This document shows positions 43,533 through 53,207 of a stretch of 64,000 bases of DNA, piece after piece; position 1 is the stretch's first letter, and each line of letters starts with the position of its first letter. The position numbers were made by a program, and so were the translations under genes. Below the pieces are notes generated by a model. That model saw nothing but the letters and a program-made list of their open reading frames with translations, ran no database searches and had not been told where the DNA came from. The stretch comes from Cytophagaceae bacterium (lineage in GTDB: Bacteria > Bacteroidota > Bacteroidia > Cytophagales > Spirosomataceae): contig JAIXWL010000016.1 of NCBI GenBank assembly GCA_027491315.1, positions 1-64,000 of the forward strand, read 5' to 3'.

Positions 43533-44924
43533 TTATTTACCCCACATCGCATTAGCCGTGTTCGGGAAGGGAAGGGTCAATTCTGGTACTTGATGTACCA
43601 TGCGGTTGGCCCATTCCACTCCTTGCATCATGGAGTGATCTTGGTTAGATACCTCATATTTCCAAGCACCAAATCTACCTCTACTACACACATCATGTTT
43701 TTCCAATTCCGATAAAACTTGCTTTAGTATTCCATCCCGCTCAATCGAAGGAGTAGGATAACCATAAGCTGTAGAGAAATAAAATTTAGAGATCACCTGA
43801 TCCTCGGATTCTATTAAACCATCCTCTAACATAGCTTTAATGGTATCTTCAATCAATGTAGCTCTATTTACTGGTTTCATAGCTGATTCACTCACTTCAG
43901 CCATTAATGACCATTGATTAGCTGGATCAGGCACGTTGTTAGGGCTATAATTGGAAAACACTGTAACGCGGTAATAAGGACTGTTTGCCTCAGGAAAATA
44001 CATCCAGCATTTTTTAGCTAATGATTCTACAGGTTTACCTTTTAAACCTATTCCTACCACATGAGTACTGCTATGCTTTAAACCCTGAGCCGTCTGAACC
44101 ACCTCGGTAGGAAGATCTTGGCACTTTTGGGTAAAAATATCTAATGGAATTGTACTCATCACTTGATCGTATTCAATTTGAGTACCATCCTCTAGGACAA
44201 TTTGGTGTGCCTTTAAATCAACCGATTTAACCGTAGAATTTAATCTGAAGTATTCCTCACCAATCAATTCCCCCACCGCTTTCCAAATGGAACCAGTACC
44301 CCCAGTTTTAGGGAATTGAAATAGATTATTGGGTCCCCAAGAAAGATCATCTTTCTCAAAAATGATGTTTTCAACAATACGACCTAAATCACTGACAGCT
44401 ACACGCTCACCAACCCAATTGGCATTCATCATTTCAGGAGGGTAGGCCCACACTTTGAAATTATATGGGAACATAAATACATCGGCAATTCCTTGTCCAC
44501 AAGTATTTAAAATCCACTCCTTGAAGTTAGCGGGTTTATTGGAAGGACCATTTTTGTATAATTCAATTAATCCTTGCAAACACTGCCATTGTTCTTCTTT
44601 GGGTAAATAACCTAAGTTATTTTGAAATGGATAAGGGACAAAACGATCTCTGATCCAAACCCATGATTCTCTTTGATGGGTATACCAACCATCTTCACCC
44701 AAGGCCAATTTCATCAAATCATCAAAATACTGATAATGAGAAAACTGAACATGGCCGCCTACATCCCAAGTAAAACCTTGATCATCCACAAAACTAGTGG
44801 CTAAACCACCAACAAAGCTTTCCTTTTCAAGTACAATAAAATCAGTAATTCCTAATTCTTTTAAACGATAAGCTGCACCTAAACCAGTGGGTCCTCCACC
44901 TAGGATGACATATGTATATTTCAT
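43533..44924 (-). CDS. FAD-dependent amine-oxidase-fold protein (UDP-galactopyranose-mutase / protoporphyrinogen-oxidase-like)
   Basis: A 463-residue flavoprotein with N-terminal FAD site YVILGGGPTGLGAAYRL, then VLEKESFVGGLATSF and TWDVGGHVQFSHYQYF, the layout of NAD(P)-binding amine oxidase-like proteins including UDP-galactopyranose mutases. Other blocks are YPFQNNLGYLPKEEQWQCL and FGAWKYEVSNQDHSMMQG near the C terminus. Next to GT2 and acyltransferase genes it probably modifies a glycan sugar, but true mutase identity is unproven. It overlaps the GT2 gene by four bases. Confidence 0.7.
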   Translation of the reverse strand: MKYTYVILGGGPTGLGAAYRLKELGITDFIVLEKESFVGGLATSFVDDQGFTWDVGGHVQFSHYQYFDDLMKLALGEDGWYTHQRESWVWIRDRFVPYPFQNNLGYLPKEEQWQCLQGLIELYKNGPSNKPANFKEWILNTCGQGIADVFMFPYNFKVWAYPPEMMNANWVGERVAVSDLGRIVENIIFEKDDLSWGPNNLFQFPKTGGTGSIWKAVGELIGEEYFRLNSTVKSVDLKAHQIVLEDGTQIEYDQVMSTIPLDIFTQKCQDLPTEVVQTAQGLKHSSTHVVGIGLKGKPVESLAKKCWMYFPEANSPYYRVTVFSNYSPNNVPDPANQWSLMAEVSESAMKPVNRATLIEDTIKAMLEDGLIESEDQVISKFYFSTAYGYPTPSIERDGILKQVLSELEKHDVCSRGRFGAWKYEVSNQDHSMMQGVEWANRMVHQVPELTLPFPNTANAMWGK

Positions 44925-45670
44925 TTTCCTTGGGTAATTTCTTTAACTAAACTGTTTAAATGAACTCTAAAGGCTAATAATTCTTTGAAACTTTGCCAGC
45001 AAACCTTAAGTAATTTGAAATGACGTATAGAGACTTCTCCCGTTTCTCTTTCCCTATGAATCACGGGAAAATTGAATAAGTTTTGACCCGATTTTTTAGC
45101 TAAAACCGCTAAAAATATATTAGGAGCAAAAGGCGTTTGAGCTGGTAATGCTTGCAATAACTTCTTTAAGAAGCTAGTCTTAAATAAGCGGAACGGAATA
45201 TTGGCATCGTCAATGTAGGTTCCATAAATGAATAATAAAGAGTATTTTAATATACGGGTAATGACCAATCGAAAGGGATCATCATGACGTACTTTTCGGT
45301 ATCCTAAAATAAAATCAGATTGGTTTCTTTTTTCCCAAAAATTCCCAAAATCTTTCACATCAAACTGATCATCTGAATCTGTCTGAAAAACATAGGTAGG
45401 ATTCATCTCCACCGCCATGCGATAACCGTTTACTACCGCATTTCCATGGCCACCATTCAATTGATGTTTGGCAATTAAATTGGGATAATTACCTGATATT
45501 TCATCTAAAATCGTCCCGGTTTTATCCTTAGAACCATCATTTATGATGAGTAATTTAAACTGATCAGGACTGACAAAGGCGGAAATACCTTCTATCCAAT
45601 GAGCTACTACTTGCTGAATACATTCCTCTTCATTATAAGCAGGTATGACTACCACTAATTCCAAACTCAT
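44921..45670 (-). CDS. GT2-family glycosyltransferase (polyprenyl-phosphate type)
   Basis: A 249-residue GT-A enzyme: LELVVVIPAYNEEECIQQVV, LLIINDGSKDKTG and TDSDDQFDV (DxD), with LGYRKVRHDDPFRLVITRIL, as in dolichyl-phosphate-mannose synthase-like transferases. It has one or no membrane segment. It would make a polyprenyl-phosphate sugar or add to a glycan. It is one base after the acyltransferase gene and overlaps the flavoprotein gene (ATGA). Confidence 0.83.
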   Translation of the reverse strand: MSLELVVVIPAYNEEECIQQVVAHWIEGISAFVSPDQFKLLIINDGSKDKTGTILDEISGNYPNLIAKHQLNGGHGNAVVNGYRMAVEMNPTYVFQTDSDDQFDVKDFGNFWEKRNQSDFILGYRKVRHDDPFRLVITRILKYSLLFIYGTYIDDANIPFRLFKTSFLKKLLQALPAQTPFAPNIFLAVLAKKSGQNLFNFPVIHRERETGEVSIRHFKLLKVCWQSFKELLAFRVHLNSLVKEITQGK

Positions 45671-45671
45671 A

Positions 45672-46796
45672 TTATTTTAATTTATCCTTGAAACTATTTA
45701 TGGGTTTCTCAATAACAAACCAAGAGACACTGGCAACAAATAGTAATAAAATTAGGTTGACGAAAAATTTTGATAGTATAAAATTAAGGAAATTTGTTTG
45801 AAATAGGGGTATATATTTAGAAATAGCCCACCATAATGTATTTCCTTCTTGATGATAATAATTATAAATAAAATTATGGTACAAATATAAACCATAGGAT
45901 ATTTTACCTAAGTAATCTACCCAGGATAAAGACAAAAAACGGCCAAATACATGTTGCCTTTCAGCAACAGCCTCTGCGATTAAAAAGAAGGAAAATACCG
46001 CAGCAACACTACGTTCAATGACGATAAACCAAATATTATCGTAGGTGAATTCTGCTAAATGGGAAAACCAAAGTACAAGAAAAAAGGAAATCAAGGAGAG
46101 GATAAGTACCCAAGGAAAATCACTAATTTGTTTAAATACGGAACGATGGTAGTGATAGAAATAAGCTAATAATCCACCCAGACCAAAACTATCAACCGCA
46201 CTAAGCGGGTTAACATAGGACCACATCCAGGCTGATTCTTTAAAATCATGGCTAGCAAAAAGGTAAAAAAACAAACGAGAACAAAAACCTAAGGCAATCA
46301 TCCATGGAAATAATTTTCCAAAATATTTACGGGGTAAAAACAGGATGAAATAGGGAAAAATTAAATAATACTGCTCCTCTACAGCCAATGACCATAAATG
46401 GTCCCATACACCAATCCACTGACGGTGTATCATGATGTAAAAATCAGGTAAATAGAAAAACAACCATTTCCAGACTTTATAAAAGGGATCAATTTGAAAA
46501 AGACCACCAATGGCCAGCAAAAGGAAATAAATTGGGAATATTCGAAGAGATCTTCTCAGGATAAATATTTTGATTTTTTTCCATGGTGAATGTCCTCGAC
46601 CGGCCACATCATCCGCACTTTGGAATAGAATACGCGTGATTAAAAAACCACTCAAAACAAAAAATATAACTACGCCCAAATGTCCTAGTGGAAAAGGGAT
46701 GGTGGGCACCAACCAATGGTCCATTAAGACTAGAAATACCGCCAAAAAGCGAATACCATTTAATTGCTTGAAATATACTGCGTGTTGATCGCTCAT
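45672..46796 (-). CDS. Acyltransferase-3 family membrane protein (OafA/YrhL-like)
   Basis: A 374-residue ten-helix protein of the acyltransferase-3 family, which O-acylates surface glycans. The N-terminal block is LNGIRFLAVFLVLMDHW with the conserved His, then GHLGVVIFFVLSGFLITRIL and RRSLRIFPIYFL, and the YLGKISYGLYLYHNFIY motif. No C-terminal SGNH domain is present. Its ATG shares one base with the OmpA-gene stop. The acceptor is unknown. Confidence 0.9.
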   Translation of the reverse strand: MSDQHAVYFKQLNGIRFLAVFLVLMDHWLVPTIPFPLGHLGVVIFFVLSGFLITRILFQSADDVAGRGHSPWKKIKIFILRRSLRIFPIYFLLLAIGGLFQIDPFYKVWKWLFFYLPDFYIMIHRQWIGVWDHLWSLAVEEQYYLIFPYFILFLPRKYFGKLFPWMIALGFCSRLFFYLFASHDFKESAWMWSYVNPLSAVDSFGLGGLLAYFYHYHRSVFKQISDFPWVLILSLISFFLVLWFSHLAEFTYDNIWFIVIERSVAAVFSFFLIAEAVAERQHVFGRFLSLSWVDYLGKISYGLYLYHNFIYNYYHQEGNTLWWAISKYIPLFQTNFLNFILSKFFVNLILLLFVASVSWFVIEKPINSFKDKLK

Positions 46797-48823
46797 TAAT
46801 CTCCTTGAAGCGTAAACTCCACTCTTCTATTTAATTTTCTTCTTTCTTCACTCATGTTACTCGCCATCGGTTTGGTTCCGCCCCAACCTTTCACGCGGAC
46901 TCGGTTTGGACTAATACCCTTGGACACGATATAAATCTTAACGTTTTCGACTCTTTCTAGGGAAAGCTTCATGTTTTCGTTCCAATCCCCTTGATTATCC
47001 GTATGGCCTTCCAAAAGTATTTTGAAGCTAGTATTATCCTTTAAAATCTTAACAATTTTATCTAGTTCCTCATAGGAGCTTGGGCTTAATTCAGCTTTAC
47101 TCTGATCAAAGTTAATGTTAGGAATCTGATATTGCTTATTCAATTGAATTGGAATTATCAAAAGGTTCCTTTGGATCGTTTTAAAGTTGCGCTCTGAGGT
47201 ATAATCAAACTTTTCAACTCGACAGATATAGCCATCTTTCAATACTTGCATGGTAAATGCCTTTTTGGCCGGCCACATGAAACTATAATCACCTAAATAA
47301 GGATCATAATCCACCAAAAGTGAATCTGTTCCAGAAACTGATTTAATTAAAATTTTACCTGCGATGGCCTCTTGAGAATCTTGATTAAGAATTTGACCAG
47401 CCATTTGAATCAAAGTTAGCGGCTTAGCTTTTTCAGGTATTTTAATTCGATAAATATCTTCTGCTCCTAAGGAATTCTCAACGGAACTAAAATAGGCATA
47501 ATCACCTTGTGCCGCCACGGAAAAGTATCCATCCCACTGAGGGGTATTAACAATGGGTCCTAAATTTTCTGGTTCTGACCAATTTAACCAAGTATCATCT
47601 AAGCGACGCGTTAAAAAGATATCATTATTGCCATAACCCACATGTCCACTGGATGAAAAATACATGGTAACTCCATCAGGGGCAATGAAAGGCGTGGATT
47701 CAGATTCTCCGGTATTAACAACCTGACCTATATTTTTAGGTTCAGTCCAGCTATCGTCATTTTTCCAAAATGAGACATAAATATCTTTACCACCAAAGGA
47801 ATCTTTCATTTCCGTGGTCATAACCAATATTTTTCCATTAGGAGCTAGGGAATACTCAGAAAATTCAGACTTATTTTTAAAATTAAATATTTTTAAAGCC
47901 TTAGGAAAACTCCAGTCACCAGTCCTAAGCAAAAATGACATAGAAACACCTTTTTCCATTTGACCATCATTGCGATAGACGTTATTTAATAACATGGTTT
48001 TACCATTGGGAGAAATACCGCAGACTGCATTATTTTCATCATTATTGATGGGTTCAGGAAAGAGTTCTGCTTTAGACCATGTTTTTGTATCTGCTTGCCA
48101 ATTTGAAACCCAGATATCCTGGTTCTTATTCTTACCCATGTTGGAAGGGTGTTTCCATCGAGTAAAATATAACTTTTTACCATCTGGACTAATGACTGGG
48201 CAAATTTCATTATAGGGAGAATTGATATCTTTCCCCAAATTTTCTTTGTAAGAATAGGCATTCAAATCCTTATTCAATTTCAAACTTTCTTCAATGGGTA
48301 CATCAGAATCTGAAATACCAATAGCATCAATTTGCGAATATCCGCGAACCCTCTCCGAATTCATGGAAACTTTAATCGCCCTTATGGGTGCCGATGGTGA
48401 AGCTAGTTTGAAGCTGGTTACTTGGGCCGATTTTAGCGCATAGCCGGGGCTAAACTCTTTTAATAAAATCAAGCGATTATTTTCATCCAATCCATCTACC
48501 CGAACAATAGACCCAGCACCGAAATTTTCAAAAATAGCCACCTGCTTTACGCTGGTTAAACTATCAAATGAAACTATAATATATTCTCCTGCTGGGTTAT
48601 CTGGGGTTAAAGACTGCCAAGCACTCGGACTATTACTAAAAGTGGGGTATTTACTTGGTTTACCTAATATATGTAATGACCTATATTCCAAGCCCAGGAG
48701 TGGGTCAGAATATTCACTAGAAACTGAAATAACTTTACTAGCCCAGCGAACACGCTGTGCGGGCAAGCTAAAAACAAGCAGACAACAGAAAATTCCAAAA
48801 ATTAAGCGGATTTTCAAATTCAT
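46796..48823 (-). CDS. OmpA-family protein with discoidin-like, PD40 beta-propeller and OmpA domains
   Basis: A 675-residue exported protein. Signal peptide MNLKIRLIFGIFCCLLVF; a beta-sandwich region (about 25-170) resembling a discoidin module; PD40/WD40-like repeats (about 195-460) such as ICPVISPDGKKLYFTRWKHP and STPFIAPDGVTMYFSSSGHV; then a C-terminal OmpA-like peptidoglycan-binding domain (NINFDQSKAELSPSSYEELD, LLEGHTDNQGDWNENMKLSL, LNRRVEF). Likely outer-membrane or periplasmic and anchored to peptidoglycan; PD40-OmpA proteins include PorE of the type IX secretion system, but this one lacks the TPR part. It is encoded between rpe and the acyltransferase. Confidence 0.82.
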   Translation of the reverse strand: MNLKIRLIFGIFCCLLVFSLPAQRVRWASKVISVSSEYSDPLLGLEYRSLHILGKPSKYPTFSNSPSAWQSLTPDNPAGEYIIVSFDSLTSVKQVAIFENFGAGSIVRVDGLDENNRLILLKEFSPGYALKSAQVTSFKLASPSAPIRAIKVSMNSERVRGYSQIDAIGISDSDVPIEESLKLNKDLNAYSYKENLGKDINSPYNEICPVISPDGKKLYFTRWKHPSNMGKNKNQDIWVSNWQADTKTWSKAELFPEPINNDENNAVCGISPNGKTMLLNNVYRNDGQMEKGVSMSFLLRTGDWSFPKALKIFNFKNKSEFSEYSLAPNGKILVMTTEMKDSFGGKDIYVSFWKNDDSWTEPKNIGQVVNTGESESTPFIAPDGVTMYFSSSGHVGYGNNDIFLTRRLDDTWLNWSEPENLGPIVNTPQWDGYFSVAAQGDYAYFSSVENSLGAEDIYRIKIPEKAKPLTLIQMAGQILNQDSQEAIAGKILIKSVSGTDSLLVDYDPYLGDYSFMWPAKKAFTMQVLKDGYICRVEKFDYTSERNFKTIQRNLLIIPIQLNKQYQIPNINFDQSKAELSPSSYEELDKIVKILKDNTSFKILLEGHTDNQGDWNENMKLSLERVENVKIYIVSKGISPNRVRVKGWGGTKPMASNMSEERRKLNRRVEFTLQGD

Positions 48824-48829
48824 GAATGT

Positions 48830-49492
48830 TTAGTTACCTAGTTTCACCAAATTGGCAATGGTTTCAAGGGGATTTGGTGAGGAAAAAACAAAATTACCAG
48901 CTACCAATACATTGGCACCAGCTTGAATTAAATCATGGGCATTGGAGGCAGAAACCCCACCGTCAATTTCTATTTTCAAATTTGAAATACCTTTTAACTT
49001 AGCTAATTCAGCTAATTCTTTAGTTTTTTTTATGGCATTGGGTATAAACTTTTGTCCACCGAATCCTGGATTTACCGACATGATTAAAACCAAATTCAGG
49101 TCTTGTAAAATATCTTCCAACACATGAACGGGGGTAGAAGGATTCAATGCCACACCAGCCAAACAACCTAAGTCCTTAATTTGTTGGATTGTACGATGCA
49201 GATGAGGACAAGTCTCATAATGCACTGTCAAAACTTTCGCCCCAGCTTTTGCAAACGCTTCTAAATACCTTTCCGGTTTTTCAATCATTAAATGAACGTC
49301 CAATACTTTAGTAGCCCGCTTATTGACTGCTTCTAAAACGGGAAAACCAAAAGAAATATTGGGAACAAACATTCCATCCATAACATCTATGTGAATCCAC
49401 TCTGCGGCAGAAGCATTCAACATGTCAATTTCGGAACCAAGTTCTGCAAAATTTGCAGCTAAAATTGAAGGGGCGATGATTAAACTTTCCAT
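48830..49492 (-). CDS. rpe: Ribulose-phosphate 3-epimerase
   Basis: A 220-residue TIM-barrel enzyme interconverting ribulose-5-phosphate and xylulose-5-phosphate. Motifs are IAPSILAANFAELGSEI, EWIHIDVMDGMFVPNISFG, DVHLMIEKPERYL, SVNPGFGGQKFIPN and IEIDGGVSASNAHDL. A perfect minus-strand -7 box (TACCTTTG, 49504-49497) ends four bases before the start codon, so the message may be leaderless. Six bases separate it from the OmpA gene. Confidence 0.95.
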   Translation of the reverse strand: MESLIIAPSILAANFAELGSEIDMLNASAAEWIHIDVMDGMFVPNISFGFPVLEAVNKRATKVLDVHLMIEKPERYLEAFAKAGAKVLTVHYETCPHLHRTIQQIKDLGCLAGVALNPSTPVHVLEDILQDLNLVLIMSVNPGFGGQKFIPNAIKKTKELAELAKLKGISNLKIEIDGGVSASNAHDLIQAGANVLVAGNFVFSSPNPLETIANLVKLGN

Positions 49493-49573
49493 CTTGCAAA
49501 GGTATGAAAATTATTGGCTAAGGTTTATTTCTTAGTGCTTTCCATTTAACTTTAGGTTGTTAAAAATTGAGAC

Positions 49574-51574
49574 ATGGATGTGAAAATGAGGATGGAGGAA
49601 TTAATCCATCAAATTAATCGATATAATGAAGCTTATTACCAGCAGCATGAAAGCCTAATTTCAGATCAGGAATTCGATGCCTTGTTAGCAGAACTTCAAA
49701 AATTAGAAACAGAAAATCCATTATTTGCCCTTCCAGATAGTCCTACCCAACGAGTAGGAGGAACCATCACCAAGCAATTCAAAAGCGTTACTCATCGATT
49801 CCCCATGCTTTCTTTGGGTAATACCTATAATGAACAGGATTTAAGAGATTTTGACGAAAGAGTTGCCAAAGGATTAGATGGAGAATCATATGAATACATT
49901 TGCGAACTAAAATTTGATGGGGTAGCCTTATCATTTTGGTATGAAAATGGAAAATTAATAAAAGGAGTTACTCGAGGAGACGGAACTCGGGGAGATGATA
50001 TAACCAACAATGTAAAAACCATAAAAGAATTACCGCTCCGACTAAATTCTAGTCTGTTTCCTAGAGAATTTGAATTACGTGGGGAGGGTTATATGCCTTT
50101 AACTTCCTTTGAGGCAATAAATGAACAAAAGATTGCTAGGGGTGAAGCCCCTTTAGCGAATCCAAGAAATGCAGCTTCAGGAACTTTTAAAATGCAGGAT
50201 TCTGCTGAAGTAGCTCGTAGAAACATGGCTTGCTACATTTATGCCATGGTAGGAAATGAAAATCCTTTTCAGACCCATGAAGAAAGCTTAGTAGCTCTTA
50301 CCCAGGCTAATTTCCCTGTTTCACCTACTTGGAAAAAATGCCAAACAATAAGCGAAGTTCTACAATACATTCATGATTGGCAGGATAAACGCCATAATTT
50401 ACCCTTAAATACAGATGGTATTGTTATTAAAATCAATGATTATGCCCAACAAGAAAGATTAGGATTTACGGCCAAATCACCAAGATGGGCTATTGCCTAT
50501 AAATACCCTTCAGAAATAGCTGAAACTGAAATTGAAAGCATTAGCTACCAGGTGGGTAGAACTGGAAACGTAACACCCGTGGCCAATTTGAAGCCTGTTT
50601 ATTTAGCTGGAACGGTTATTAAGCGAGCGTCTGTGCACAATGCTAATGAAATGGAGCGATTAGATTTACGCGAAAAGGATAGTGTTTTCATTGAAAAAGG
50701 CGGAGAAATTATTCCAAAAATCACTTCTGTCAATGTAGCCAAACGACAAGGTAATGCTCCATTATTTCAATTCCCCGAAGAATGTCCGTCATGTGGAAGT
50801 CCATTAGTTCGTCAAGAAGGAGAAGCCAATCACTATTGTTTAAACGAAAAACATTGTCCACCACAAATAAAAGGTAAAATAGAACATTTCATTCAAAGGA
50901 AAGCCTTGAATATAGAAAACCTTGGAGTAGAAACGATTGATTTATTAGTTGAAAAAGGCATCATACATCACTTAGCTGATCTTTATCAATTAAATGAAAG
51001 TCATTTCCAAGGATTAGAAGGTTTTCAAAGTAAATCGATTAATAACATTTTGCAATCCATTGAGAAATCTAAATCCATTCCTTTCCGACAAGTATTATTT
51101 GGCTTAGGAATTAGACATGTTGGTGCTACCATTGCAGAGAAACTAGTTTTGCAATTTCATTCCATATATCAATTAAGACAAGCAAGTTTGGAGGAATTGG
51201 TAGCGGTACCTGAAATAGGAGAACGAATAGCGCGTAGTTTAAAAGATTATTTTGATGATTCGGATAATAATGAACAAATAGAACGTTTAAGGCAAGCCGG
51301 GGTACAGTTATCAGAAGAAATTCAAGAAATAGTTTTGGAGGGAGAAGCCTTGGTCGGAAAAAGTTTTGTAATTTCGGGCGTATTTAAAAACTTCGAAAGA
51401 GAGGAATTAAAAGACAAGATTGTTGCCAATGGAGGCAAGGTTGTATCCAGTATTTCATCTAAATTAGATTACCTAGTGGCAGGTGAAAATATGGGGCCTA
51501 CTAAACTAGAAAAGGCAATTTCATTATCTATAAAAATTATCACAGAGGATGAGTTTTTAGCTCTCCTACACTAG
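49574..51574 (+). CDS. ligA: NAD-dependent DNA ligase
   Basis: A 666-residue LigA that seals nicks in replication and repair. The N-terminal Ia domain is followed by the adenylation domain with Lys113 in YICELKFDGVALSF; then the OB fold, a Cys4 zinc finger (CPSCGSPLV, with CLNEKHC), HhH repeats, and a C-terminal BRCT domain (about 590-666: GEALVGKSFVISGVF). Length is normal. Start at 49574; in-frame ATGs at codons 5 and 7 are alternatives. It heads the ligA-dapA-Dabb-lipoprotein run. Confidence 0.96.
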   Translation: MDVKMRMEELIHQINRYNEAYYQQHESLISDQEFDALLAELQKLETENPLFALPDSPTQRVGGTITKQFKSVTHRFPMLSLGNTYNEQDLRDFDERVAKGLDGESYEYICELKFDGVALSFWYENGKLIKGVTRGDGTRGDDITNNVKTIKELPLRLNSSLFPREFELRGEGYMPLTSFEAINEQKIARGEAPLANPRNAASGTFKMQDSAEVARRNMACYIYAMVGNENPFQTHEESLVALTQANFPVSPTWKKCQTISEVLQYIHDWQDKRHNLPLNTDGIVIKINDYAQQERLGFTAKSPRWAIAYKYPSEIAETEIESISYQVGRTGNVTPVANLKPVYLAGTVIKRASVHNANEMERLDLREKDSVFIEKGGEIIPKITSVNVAKRQGNAPLFQFPEECPSCGSPLVRQEGEANHYCLNEKHCPPQIKGKIEHFIQRKALNIENLGVETIDLLVEKGIIHHLADLYQLNESHFQGLEGFQSKSINNILQSIEKSKSIPFRQVLFGLGIRHVGATIAEKLVLQFHSIYQLRQASLEELVAVPEIGERIARSLKDYFDDSDNNEQIERLRQAGVQLSEEIQEIVLEGEALVGKSFVISGVFKNFEREELKDKIVANGGKVVSSISSKLDYLVAGENMGPTKLEKAISLSIKIITEDEFLALLH

Positions 51575-51577
51575 CTC

Positions 51578-52471
51578 ATGCATACATTACCTAAATTTCA
51601 CGGGGTAGCACCAGCCCTAATTACACCTATGTTAGCCGATCGAACGATTGATTGGACTGCCTTAGGAAAACTTGTTGATTACGTATCTTCAGGCGGTGTC
51701 GATTATTTAGTAGTTCAAGGAACAACTGGCGAATCTGTTACCACAAGTGCTGATGAGAAGAAAAAAATCATTGCAACTGTTCAGGAAGCCAATTCCAGAA
51801 ATTTACCTATCGTGTATGGTTTAGGTGGAAACCATACTGAAAATTTAATTGCACAAATCAAACAAACATCATTTGATGGTATAGATGCCATCTTATCTGT
51901 TTGTCCATATTATAACAAACCAAGTGCACGTGGTGTTATTCAACATTACCGTGCAGTGGCAGATGCCAGTCCAGTTCCTGTCATTCTTTATAACATTCCT
52001 GGAAGAACAGGTATTAATTTATCTCCCGAAACCATTTTGACTTTGGCAGAACATCCAAATATCATTGGTGTAAAAGAAGCTTCCTGTGTCATTGAGCAAT
52101 GCATGGAAATAGCAGCACATAAACCAGCTGACTTTCTGTTAATTTCTGGTGATGATGTGCAGGCTGTTCCGATTATTTCAGTTGGTGGGGTAGGTGTTAT
52201 GTCAGTTATTGCCAATGCGTTTCCTCATCAATTCTCTCAAATGATTCATGCGGCTTTAGCAAGCGATTTTGCTGAAGCTAGAAAATCATTGGGCAGTTTC
52301 TTGGCCATTGATCCTTATTTATATGAAGAAGGTAATCCAGTAGGGGTCAAAAAGATTTTAGCATTAAAGGGTATGATTCAAGCCCAAGTAAGAATGCCTT
52401 TAGCCGAAGCATCGGAGGAATTAGGGGTAAAATTGAATCGCATTATTCAACAAGAAAACTTATTAAATTAA
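51578..52471 (+). CDS. dapA: 4-hydroxy-tetrahydrodipicolinate synthase
   Basis: A 297-residue TIM-barrel class I aldolase condensing pyruvate with aspartate semialdehyde for lysine and diaminopimelate synthesis. Family motifs are VQGTTGESVTTSADEK, Tyr138 in VILYNIPGRTG, and the Schiff-base Lys166 in NIIGVKEASC. The ATG is three bases after ligA. The GTTGES motif and the R in GRTG favour DapA over other DHDPS-family aldolases. Confidence 0.93.
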   Translation: MHTLPKFHGVAPALITPMLADRTIDWTALGKLVDYVSSGGVDYLVVQGTTGESVTTSADEKKKIIATVQEANSRNLPIVYGLGGNHTENLIAQIKQTSFDGIDAILSVCPYYNKPSARGVIQHYRAVADASPVPVILYNIPGRTGINLSPETILTLAEHPNIIGVKEASCVIEQCMEIAAHKPADFLLISGDDVQAVPIISVGGVGVMSVIANAFPHQFSQMIHAALASDFAEARKSLGSFLAIDPYLYEEGNPVGVKKILALKGMIQAQVRMPLAEASEELGVKLNRIIQQENLLN

Positions 52472-52474
52472 ATC

Positions 52475-52777
52475 ATGTTTGTACACGTAGTTAATTTTTG
52501 GTTAAAAAAAGGCCTAAGCGAAGAAGAAATCCAACAATTTGAAGCAGGAGTATTATCCTTAGGGAAGGTAGAAACGGTGAAAGATTTCAATGTGGGAAAA
52601 CCTGCCAATACGGATCGTCCTGTGATTGATCGTTCATATGATTATTGTTTATTAACCACTTTTTCGGATGAAGCTGGCCATGATTATTATCAAACGGCAC
52701 CCATTCATTTAGAATTCATCAAAAACTGCGCTCAGTATTGGGACAGAGTATTAATCTATGATTCAGAAAGCATTTAA
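52475..52777 (+). CDS. Dabb (stress-responsive A/B barrel) domain protein
   Basis: A 100-residue single-domain protein. The opening FVHVVNFWLKKGLSEEEIQQ and the later RSYDYCLLTTFSDEAGHDYY and HLEFIKNC match the Dabb domain, a ferredoxin-like dimeric fold. Function is unknown. It follows dapA by three bases and overlaps the lipoprotein gene by 20 bases in another frame. Confidence 0.85.
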   Translation: MFVHVVNFWLKKGLSEEEIQQFEAGVLSLGKVETVKDFNVGKPANTDRPVIDRSYDYCLLTTFSDEAGHDYYQTAPIHLEFIKNCAQYWDRVLIYDSESI

Positions 52778-53207
52778 ACTAGTAAGTTTCGGATTGTTGT
52801 TTTTTTTGGCCGCATGTTCCAAAAACGTCAAACCTTCCACCTATTATTCACCTAACTTTAAAGATGGGGGAGTAGACAGGCATGATGGTTTAGGATTCGA
52901 AGTACCGGTAAAATATGCCATCGATGTTTTCTATTTCAATGAAAGCCCAAAGCAGTCATATGAGATTATTGAAAGCATCAGTATATCTGGTGAAGTTCCT
53001 TTGGAAAATAATCAGACAGTCAATGGCAAAATGCTCAATCGAGGAAATCACCAATTAAAGAAACAAGAAATCTTGAGTCAAATGGTGGAAAAAGCCACTG
53101 AAATGGGTGCTAGTGCCTTGATGGATGTCAAGTACCAAGTTTATAGCACCCAATATGCCAACGGATACACGTTTAGTGGAAAAGCGATTCGTTACGTGCT
53201 GAAATAA
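52758..53207 (+). CDS. Putative small lipoprotein
   Basis: A 149-residue protein with a lipoprotein signal: hydrophobic LVSFGLLFFL followed by lipobox LAAC (Cys about residue 20). No known domain is recognised; the C-terminal part has EMVEKATEMGASALMDVKYQ-like residues as in YbjQ/heavy-metal-binding-type folds. It may be surface or periplasmic. Its ATG lies inside the Dabb gene, so coupling is likely; its 3' end overlaps the fucosidase by 35 bases. Confidence 0.7.
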   Translation: MIQKAFKLVSFGLLFFLAACSKNVKPSTYYSPNFKDGGVDRHDGLGFEVPVKYAIDVFYFNESPKQSYEIIESISISGEVPLENNQTVNGKMLNRGNHQLKKQEILSQMVEKATEMGASALMDVKYQVYSTQYANGYTFSGKAIRYVLK

